A stretch of DNA of 19,322 nt, from the NCBI GenBank assembly GCA_946611525.1, contig CAMODS010000005.1, forward strand, positions 1 through 19,322. The letters are read 5' to 3'. Shown piece after piece: positions 14,712 to 19,322 of the stretch. Source of the DNA: an uncultured Lachnospiraceae bacterium. Lineage in GTDB: Bacteria; Bacillota; Clostridia; Lachnospirales; Lachnospiraceae. Position numbers and translations under genes: made by a program. The notes under the pieces are model-generated. The model searched no databases. It was not told where the DNA came from and worked only from the letters and a program-made list of their open reading frames with translations. Each line of letters opens with the position of its first letter. Within the stretch, counting starts at the first letter, position 1.

Positions 14712-15387
14712 CTGTAGCCTCCTCTACCTGCTCGTCGCTGACCACCACGCCCTTTTTAATGGTAATGACACGCTTGTTCATCTGTCTCACGAAATCCATG
14801 TTGTGGGTAACCACCACAACCGTGGTGCCGCGCTCGTTGATCTCCTCCAAAAGGCGCATGATCTCCCATGCATGCTGATTGTCAAGATTACCTGTAGGCT
14901 CGTCTGCCAAAAGGATCTTAGGTTCATTAACCAAAGCCCTTGCTATGGCCACACGCTGCTGCTCACCGCCGGAAAGCTGCTTTGGCAGGGAACGGTACTT
15001 ATGTGCCAGTCCCACCAGTGACAGCATCTGGGGCACCCTCTTTTTTATCTCACGCTTGGGAGCCTCCACCACTCTCATGGCAAAGGCGACGTTCTCATAT
15101 ACATTACGATCAGGCAAAAGCCTGAAGTTCTGGAATACCACGCCGATGTTGCGTCTGAACTTCGGAATCTGCTTTCTGGTTATCTTTGCTATATCTCGGC
15201 CATTGACTATGATCTTGCCGTGGGTGGGAGTAAGCTCCTTTTGTAAAAGCTTTATAATAGTGGACTTGCCCGATCCCGTGGCACCTATGATAAAAACAAA
15301 CTCACCGGGCCTGATATGCAGGTTCACATCCGTGATAGCCTGTACTCCGGCCTCGTATGTCTTGCTGACATGTTCTAACTTGATCAT
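14701..15387 (-). CDS. ftsE: Cell division ATP-binding protein FtsE
   Basis: Cytoplasmic ATPase of the FtsEX complex. At 228 residues it has normal length. Visible are Walker A GATGSGKS (35-42), Q-loop Q86 (VFQNF), signature LSGGEQQRVAIARA (138-151), Walker B ILLADEPTGNLD (158-169) and H-loop H195 (VVTHN). The start at 15387 shares one base with the stop of the PucR-type gene (TAATG), the tightest coupling in the window. It overlaps ftsX by 11 nt. The gene order, regulator-ftsE-ftsX-S41 protease, points to a wall-remodelling operon. Nearest known partner type: NlpC/P60 hydrolases such as Bacillus CwlO, one of which is encoded just upstream. Confidence 0.97.
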   Translation of the reverse strand: MIKLEHVSKTYEAGVQAITDVNLHIRPGEFVFIIGATGSGKSTIIKLLQKELTPTHGKIIVNGRDIAKITRKQIPKFRRNIGVVFQNFRLLPDRNVYENVAFAMRVVEAPKREIKKRVPQMLSLVGLAHKYRSLPKQLSGGEQQRVAIARALVNEPKILLADEPTGNLDNQHAWEIMRLLEEINERGTTVVVVTHNMDFVRQMNKRVITIKKGVVVSDEQVEEATDAD

Positions 15388-16475
15388 TAGAAATCCTGTC
15401 CCTCCATAAAACGCATATATTCTACAACCATAAGAGCAATCTTGAAGGTAATGGCATCCTCAAACACCCGCAGATCGAGACCGGTGCTCTTTTGAAGCTT
15501 GTCGAGTCTGTAGACCAGAGTGTTACGGTGGATATAAAGCTGTCTGGAAGTCTCCGAAACATTGAGGCTGTTATCGAAGAACTTGCTGATGGTAACAAGT
15601 GTCTCTTCATCAAACTGATCCGGCTTTTTATCCGCAAATATCTCATTGATAAACATACGGCAAAGAGGCAGCGGCAGCTGATAAATGAGCCTGCCTATAC
15701 CCAGCACCGAATACGCTATAATGTCTCTGTCCTTAAAGAATATCTTGCCTACATCAAAGGCCATCATAGCCTCCTTGTAGGATCTTGAAACCTCACGGAT
15801 CTCGCCCACGATGGTACCGTAGGCTATCCTCACATCGCTCTTTTTATAATCCCGGAAAGCATCCAGGATGACACGGGCAGTTTTTTCTACATCCTCATAA
15901 CCGCCATCTTCCCCCAGATTCTTTACCACGATGATGTTTCTCTCATCTACTGCCGTCACAAAATCCGGCGCATGTGTGCCAAATACACTGCGCACACGAT
16001 CCAACTCGTCACCGTTTTTCTCTTCTCCTATCTCCACTACCATGACCACACGGCGGGCCTCAACTTCCACGTGGAGCTTTTTGGCACGGTTATAGATATC
16101 TACCAAAAGCAGATTGTCCAATAGAAGGTTCTTGATAAAGGACTCCCTGTCAAAACGATCCCTGTAAGCCACGGACAGCTCAGCCAGCTCCTGGCTCAAA
16201 AACTGGCCGGTCATGGATGCGTAATCATCATCCCCCTCAACGGCAATAATAAACTTGAGTCCTTCTCCGTCAAACACCTTGAAGTAATAGTTCCCACCGG
16301 TCCTGCGCTTTTCAGATACGGAACTCACCAGCTTAAGAGCTGCGCTGACATAATCTTTTGCATTATCCAGATTGCCGGCAAGAACATTGCCGTCCGGATC
16401 AAACACGCAGCACTTATTTCCTGTGATCTGTGTCAGACTATCCACCGCCCTCTGAAGAATCTGATTAGATATCAT
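15387..16475 (-). CDS. PucR/CdaR-family transcriptional regulator
   Basis: A 362-residue predicted transcription factor. I chose the ATG at 16475 (MISNQILQRAVDSL), which has AGGGG about 8 nt upstream, over an upstream ATG at 16535 that adds 20 atypical Cys/Phe-rich residues. Residues 1-110 look like a small-molecule sensor (GNKCCVFDPDGNVLAG), similar to the sugar-diacid recognition or GAF type. A middle GGDEF-like CdaR region follows (about 140-250). The C-terminal PucR helix-turn-helix spans about 305-330 (SETSRQLYIHRNTLVYRLDKLQ), with the family's HRNTLVYRL signature. Its stop codon overlaps the ftsE start, so it is made with FtsEX. What it senses and whether it controls ftsEX are unknown; two inverted repeats upstream are candidate binding sites. 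Confidence 0.9.
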   Translation of the reverse strand: MISNQILQRAVDSLTQITGNKCCVFDPDGNVLAGNLDNAKDYVSAALKLVSSVSEKRRTGGNYYFKVFDGEGLKFIIAVEGDDDYASMTGQFLSQELAELSVAYRDRFDRESFIKNLLLDNLLLVDIYNRAKKLHVEVEARRVVMVVEIGEEKNGDELDRVRSVFGTHAPDFVTAVDERNIIVVKNLGEDGGYEDVEKTARVILDAFRDYKKSDVRIAYGTIVGEIREVSRSYKEAMMAFDVGKIFFKDRDIIAYSVLGIGRLIYQLPLPLCRMFINEIFADKKPDQFDEETLVTISKFFDNSLNVSETSRQLYIHRNTLVYRLDKLQKSTGLDLRVFEDAITFKIALMVVEYMRFMEGQDF

Positions 16476-16520
16476 AATAAACCCCTCTATACAAAATCTA
16501 CAAAAACCCCTTGTAAAATA

Positions 16521-16534
16521 TGGCATTGTTGCCA
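16521..16534. repeat. Inverted repeat TGGCA-N4-TGCCA upstream of the PucR-type gene
   Basis: A perfect 5-bp inverted repeat around TTGT, 46 nt upstream of the regulator's ATG. It is a possible operator. No convincing promoter could be placed around it, so the role is open. Confidence 0.45.
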
Positions 16535-16562
16535 AGCATACGCTCTTATCATATACTAAATG

Positions 16563-16587
16563 CCTAAAAAATGGAAGAGTTTTTAGG
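16563..16587. repeat. Inverted repeat CCTAAAAA-N9-TTTTTAGG
   Basis: Perfect 8-bp arms around 9 nt, just after the NlpC/P60 terminator and about 90 nt before the regulator start. It could be a second hairpin backing up the terminator, or an operator. There is no T-tract after it on the minus strand. Confidence 0.5.
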
Positions 16588-16600
16588 ATAATTTTTGTAT

Positions 16601-16632
16601 AAAAAAGGGGCCCATCCTCTCGGATGAACCCC
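16601..16632 (-). terminator. Intrinsic terminator of the NlpC/P60 gene
   Basis: On the minus strand GGGGTTCATCC pairs with GGATGGGCCCC (11 bp, two G-U) around a GAGA loop, followed by six T residues. It lies 14 nt after the NlpC/P60 stop. Confidence 0.95.
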
Positions 16633-16646
16633 CTCCTTTGATCAGT

Positions 16647-17894
16647 TTAAAGAACCCGTCTTACCGCCAGAATCTGTCGGTAGTTAACGTTGCCGTAGGT
16701 AATACCCGTGCGGGGATTGCTGGCATGAACTATGGTGCCGTTACCTGCATAGATGGCAACATGTCCACTGTAGCATACGATGTCTCCGGGCTGCATGTCG
16801 CTGGTACTAACGGAGTATCCCACACTGCGATCAGCAGATGAGCTGTGGGGAAGTGATACACCAAAAGCTGAATATACGCTCATAACAAAACCTGAGCAGT
16901 CGGTGCCGTTAGTAAGGGATGATCCGCCGTATACATAAGGGTTACCCACAAACTGTGATGCGTAGTTTACAACCGAGCTGCCTGAGCCGCCTGAAGGTGC
17001 GGAATACGAAGGCTGCTGCTGTGTGGTGCTGCCGGCATTTGAAGGTGCCGCCTGCTGAACAGGTGCACTGGCTGCAGCTCTGGAAGCTGCCTCTGCTGCA
17101 GCTGCTGCTCTCTCAGCCTCCTCACGGGCCGCTGCCTCTGCTGCCAGTCTGGCCTCTTCTTCTTCCTTCGACTCAGCATATGAAAACTCTGTAGAAAGAT
17201 CAACATATTTCTTTGAAACGTATCCGTCGCCCTCTTCGACAGAAACCTTTACCCAACCGTCAGAAGCCTTTTTCTCGCTGGTGACCGTAAGATCCTCACC
17301 CTTGGGAACCATGCCGATTATCTCGCTCTTTTTAGAAGCACTGGCACGTACATAAAGTGTGTCGGCCTTAACTGTAGCCACGCGACGGGATGCCTTTTTA
17401 ACAGCCTTTTCATCGCCTACAACTACATACTTGGCCTTTACATATCCTACTACACAGCCGGATTTGATCTTGTACCAGCTGCCTTTTTTCTTAAGAACCT
17501 TTGCTGCACCGTTGTGATAAAGCTTGCCTACCACGTCGGAATCCTCTGAAGCATGCTCACGAACATTAACATAATCATCCACCTTTGCGATAGCTGTATC
17601 AGAGTAATCTTCCTCTTTTTTCTCGGAAGTCGCCACCACTGTGGTTTCCTTTTCCTCAGTCTCTGCGGGAGCATTGGCTGCCGTCGTAGCTGAAGAAAGC
17701 ATATTAGCCATAGCCAGATTTATACCGGAAAGAGTGGTATAGCTGTTTGCTGTCTGTGTGATGGATACGTCTGTGGAAAGCATCGCCGTAGCACCTGCTA
17801 TGGGATTGGCAAATGCTGTAATTCCCGTGGATGTGACGGTAAGACCTGCTGTAAGTAAAGTCGCTACTAATCTAACCTTACGATTACGATTCAT
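16647..17894 (-). CDS. Secreted NlpC/P60 peptidoglycan endopeptidase with two SH3b domains
   Basis: Predicted D,L-endopeptidase that cuts stem peptides of peptidoglycan. Residues 1-30 are a signal peptide with likely cleavage after AFA. Two bacterial SH3 wall-binding domains follow at about 104-160 (VNVREHASEDSDVVGKL) and 172-233 (LYVRASASKKSEIIGMV). An Ala/Glu-rich helix (about 240-276) and a Ser/Pro/Gln linker (277-307) lead to the catalytic domain at 308-415, with C333 (TDCSGFV), H378 (GHVAIYAG) and H390. AGAGGTG lies about 8 nt before the ATG. It has its own promoter and terminator and lies directly upstream of the regulator-ftsEX-S41 cluster. That suggests, but does not show, that it is a FtsEX client like CwlO; it lacks CwlO's long coiled coil. 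The leader holds WalR-like repeats. Confidence 0.94.
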   Translation of the reverse strand: MNRNRKVRLVATLLTAGLTVTSTGITAFANPIAGATAMLSTDVSITQTANSYTTLSGINLAMANMLSSATTAANAPAETEEKETTVVATSEKKEEDYSDTAIAKVDDYVNVREHASEDSDVVGKLYHNGAAKVLKKKGSWYKIKSGCVVGYVKAKYVVVGDEKAVKKASRRVATVKADTLYVRASASKKSEIIGMVPKGEDLTVTSEKKASDGWVKVSVEEGDGYVSKKYVDLSTEFSYAESKEEEEARLAAEAAAREEAERAAAAAEAASRAAASAPVQQAAPSNAGSTTQQQPSYSAPSGGSGSSVVNYASQFVGNPYVYGGSSLTNGTDCSGFVMSVYSAFGVSLPHSSSADRSVGYSVSTSDMQPGDIVCYSGHVAIYAGNGTIVHASNPRTGITYGNVNYRQILAVRRVL

Positions 17895-17920
17895 TGTAAA
17901 AACACCTCTTAATATAAGAT

Positions 17921-17949
17921 ACTATAATTGCTACACAATTCTAAGTAAT
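17921..17949 (-). promoter_or_regulatory. Weak second promoter candidate (P2) for the NlpC/P60 gene
   Basis: The minus strand has a good -10 (TATAGT, 17926-17921) with a poor -35 (ATTACT) at 17 nt spacing. The TGTAAC repeats end 3 bp upstream of that -35, the place where an activator would bind. Confidence 0.35.
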
Positions 17950-17951
17950 AT

Positions 17952-17978
17952 GTTACAAACTTGTTACATTTTGTTACC
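17952..17978 (-). promoter_or_regulatory. Three phased TGTAAC-like repeats, WalR (YycF) box candidate
   Basis: The minus strand reads GGTAAC-N4-TGTAAC-N5-TGTAAC, with repeat starts 10 and 11 bp apart, about one helix turn each. The last two units match exactly the published Bacillus/Staphylococcus WalR consensus TGTWAH-N5-TGTWAH. The gene controlled encodes a wall hydrolase, the typical WalR target. The repeats lie just downstream of the predicted start site of promoter P1 and just upstream of P2, so binding could repress P1 or activate P2. Confidence 0.6.
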
Positions 17979-17988
17979 AACAATGCAT

Positions 17989-18017
17989 ATTATAGCCTCG
18001 GGAAACTCATTTGTCAA
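17989..18017 (-). promoter_or_regulatory. Consensus sigma-A promoter (P1) for the NlpC/P60 gene
   Basis: The minus strand reads TTGACA, exactly 17 nt, then TATAAT: a perfect consensus. The start site would be near 17982, giving a leader of about 88 nt that contains the TGTAAC repeats. Confidence 0.88.
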
Positions 18018-18084
18018 CACTCGGTATCGATTATTTTCAAGTATATTCAATCATGATATACAGTTCAAAAAGAACAGTCAGGAG

Positions 18085-18120
18085 AAAAAAAGCCGTCGGT
18101 CGAGGCATTTTTCGACTGAC
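18085..18120 (-). terminator. Intrinsic terminator of trxB
   Basis: On the minus strand GTCAGTCGA pairs with TCGACCGAC (8 of 9 pairs) around an 8-nt loop. A short GGC and then seven T residues follow. It starts 9 nt after the trxB stop. Confidence 0.8.
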
Positions 18121-18129
18121 TGTGCCGGA

Positions 18130-19038
18130 TTATGAGTTAAAGTAGCGTTCTACCGAAGTAATGGCATTGGCACCATCGGCAGCCGCAGTGATCACCTGAC
18201 GAAGCTGCTTGGTACGGACATCTCCTGCTGCAAAAATGCCGGGGATAGAGGTCTCACAGCTCTCACCGGCGATGATATAACCGCCCTCATCCCTGTCGGG
18301 AAGTCCCTCAATGCCCTCAAGGTTTGGAACTATGCCCACAGCCATAAACACGCCGTTTACAGGAAGCTCAGACTTCTCTCCTGTCTTCTTATTGGTCAAA
18401 AGCACCTTTTCCACAGCCATCTTGCCCACGATCTCATCTACCACCGTATCATAGATGGGCTCGATCTTTTCATTGGATAAAAGCTGATCCTGAAGCATCT
18501 TTGCTCCCCTGAACTCATCACGTCTGTGGATGATATAAACCTTTTCTGCAAAACGGGATAAAAAGATGGCGTCCTCAAGCGCAACATCTCCGCCGCCTAC
18601 CACGGCAACGGTCTTTTTCCTAAAGAATGCACCGTCACAGGTAGCGCAGTAGGAAACACCTGAACCTGTAAGCTCTCCCTCGCCGGGTACACCCAGCTTC
18701 CTGTGGTCAGCTCCGGTTGCAATGATAACTGCCCTGGCCTCATACTCTCCCTTTTGAGTGATCACCTTTTTATGGTCCCCTGCATCAGTAATGGAATTAA
18801 CACGGTCTGTGGCATACTCCACCTCAAACTTGTCTGCGTGCTCTTTGAACTTATCTCCAAGTTCCATGCCGCCAAGGCCGGGAAGACCGGGATAGTTGTC
18901 CACTTCATAGGTGGTGGAAATCTGACCTCCCGCAACGGGATTATCGGATATTACCAGTACATTAAAGCCTGCACGTCTGCCATAGATAGCTGCCGAAAGT
19001 CCTGCGGGTCCGTTTCCTATAATTACAACATCATACAT
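18130..19038 (-). CDS. trxB: Thioredoxin reductase
   Basis: FAD enzyme that reduces thioredoxin with NADPH in the cytoplasm. At 302 residues it is normal length. Visible are the FAD motif GNGPAGLSAA (8-17), the redox-active pair C131/C134 (CATC, then DGAFF), the NADPH motif VVGGGDVALEDA (146-157), HRRDEFR (171-177, the NADPH phosphate-binding type), and the C-terminal FAD motif GIFAAGDVR (267-275). AAGGAGGG lies about 9 nt before the ATG. It has its own consensus promoter and terminator and so is monocistronic. No thioredoxin gene is in the window. Ferredoxin-type relatives differ at HRRxxxR, which supports the NADPH assignment. Confidence 0.97.
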   Translation of the reverse strand: MYDVVIIGNGPAGLSAAIYGRRAGFNVLVISDNPVAGGQISTTYEVDNYPGLPGLGGMELGDKFKEHADKFEVEYATDRVNSITDAGDHKKVITQKGEYEARAVIIATGADHRKLGVPGEGELTGSGVSYCATCDGAFFRKKTVAVVGGGDVALEDAIFLSRFAEKVYIIHRRDEFRGAKMLQDQLLSNEKIEPIYDTVVDEIVGKMAVEKVLLTNKKTGEKSELPVNGVFMAVGIVPNLEGIEGLPDRDEGGYIIAGESCETSIPGIFAAGDVRTKQLRQVITAAADGANAITSVERYFNS

Positions 19039-19075
19039 ATCTTATACCCTCCTTGCTTATCTTTTGCGCAATTAT

Positions 19076-19087
19076 ATTTTGCAAAAT
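19076..19087. repeat. Perfect 12-bp palindrome ATTTTGCAAAAT at the trxB start site
   Basis: The palindrome overlaps the predicted transcription start (about 19083) of trxB. A related TTTTGCGCAA lies 4-14 nt downstream in the leader. It could be an operator; it could also be a chance AT-rich palindrome. Confidence 0.4.
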
Positions 19088-19089
19088 AC

Positions 19090-19118
19090 ATATTATCAAC
19101 CCAGAATCATTTTGTCAA
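19090..19118 (-). promoter_or_regulatory. Consensus sigma-A promoter for trxB
   Basis: The minus strand reads TTGACA, a 17-nt spacer, then TAATAT. The start site would be near 19083, giving a 45-nt leader before the ATG at 19038. Confidence 0.88.
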
Positions 19119-19152
19119 GTATGAATCACCTAATCATTATATTATTACAAAT

Positions 19153-19195
19153 AAAAAAAAGAAAGCCCTCCGCAATCACTTGCGAAAAGGCCTTC
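19153..19195 (-). terminator. Intrinsic terminator after the right-edge gene
   Basis: On the minus strand a long stem (AAGGCCTTTTCGCAA with TTGCGGAGGGCTT, several G-U pairs and one bulge) around GTGA is followed by a run of eight T residues. It lies 19 nt after the stop codon at 19214 and ends that transcript before the trxB promoter. Confidence 0.92.
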
Positions 19196-19213
19196 CCTTG
19201 TATGGTCTGAATA

Positions 19214-19322
19214 TCATCCCAGCTTCGACATATCGATGGGTGCATCTCCGTCCACCTCATCATCGCCGGTAGAGACAACCTCCTCTTCCTCTTCGGAAGA
19301 AACTGCCTCGCCTGTATCAACC
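19214..19322 (-). CDS. C-terminus of an unidentified acidic protein (cut by window edge)
   Basis: Only 35 codons are visible, ending ...DGDAPIDMSKLG before a TGA at 19214-19216. They are strongly acidic (SSEEEEEVV, GDDEVDGD), which suggests a disordered C-terminal tail. A strong terminator follows directly, which supports this frame as the real one. Another frame open through this area runs across the terminator and is rejected. Acidic tails of this kind occur on several large housekeeping proteins, so no function can be assigned from this piece. Confidence 0.7.
   Translation of the reverse strand, partial: VDTGEAVSSEEEEEVVSTGDDEVDGDAPIDMSKLG

Noticed and set aside
16476..16535. Longer start for the PucR-type regulator at 16535
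   Set aside because: The extra 20 residues are Cys/Phe-rich and atypical; the ATG at 16475 has AGGGG at proper distance and matches the family N-terminus.
17060..17180. Repeat-like GCTGCTGCA stretch, possible mobile or repeat element
   Set aside because: It encodes the Ala/Glu-rich helix of the NlpC/P60 protein and is explained by coding composition.
18039..18077. Short inverted repeats GTATAT...ATATAC and GTTC...GAAC between trxB and the hydrolase gene
   Set aside because: Very short AT-rich arms without position relative to a promoter or T-tract; likely chance.
19126..19320. 64-aa open frame at the right edge
   Set aside because: It runs through the terminator hairpin and T-tract; the alternative frame ending at 19214 gives a sensible acidic tail just before the terminator.
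1..19322. Defence island, prophage, CRISPR or transposon
   Set aside because: No integrase, transposase, repeat-spacer array, restriction or toxin-antitoxin genes are seen; gene content is core chromosomal.

Overview
The window looks like a chromosomal housekeeping segment from a low-to-mid GC Firmicute, most likely a member of the Lachnospiraceae (Clostridia). The clues are the families present (MutS2, FtsEX beside a CtpA-type protease, stand-alone TrxB, NlpC/P60 with SH3b domains), strong AGGAGG-type ribosome binding sites, Bacillus-type sigma-A promoters, and intrinsic terminators with long T-tracts. The genus cannot be fixed by eye. Every gene I can support is on the minus strand, so transcription runs from high to low coordinates. 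There is no tRNA, rRNA, CRISPR array, insertion sequence or prophage.

In transcription order, the right edge holds the acidic C-terminus of an unidentified protein and its terminator. Next comes trxB (thioredoxin reductase) with its own consensus promoter and terminator. It is followed by a secreted NlpC/P60 cell-wall hydrolase, whose leader carries a consensus promoter and three phased TGTAAC-like repeats that match the WalR (YycF) box. After its terminator lies a tight cluster: a PucR/CdaR-type regulator, ftsE, ftsX and a CtpA-type S41 protease, then prfB after a short stretch with dispersed repeats. hom (homoserine dehydrogenase) has a promoter and is followed by aspartokinase, which gives a threonine/methionine/lysine branch unit.

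The middle part (about 6.1-8.7 kb) is the least ordinary. It holds three proteins I do not recognise (112, 277 and 115 aa) and a stand-alone ppGpp-hydrolase-like HD protein with a Cys-rich N-terminal module. A strong terminator sits directly before the HD gene's ribosome binding site. Two overlapping perfect inverted repeats without T-tracts lie just upstream of the promoter of the hypothetical pair.

The left part is a compressed six-gene cluster: THUMP-domain RNA methyltransferase, secreted papain-family protease, membrane-anchored N-acetylmuramoyl-L-alanine amidase, rdgB, a YfcE-type phosphodiesterase and mutS2 (cut by the window edge). Neighbouring genes overlap or lie within 4 nt, which suggests one transcript and translational coupling.

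The common theme is envelope growth (amidase, NlpC/P60, FtsEX, CtpA, secreted protease) interleaved with nucleotide-pool, stress-alarmone and translation housekeeping. I see no clear new defence or mobile system. The best candidates for something undescribed are the alarmone-hydrolase/hypothetical block and the WalR-like control of the hydrolase next to ftsEX.
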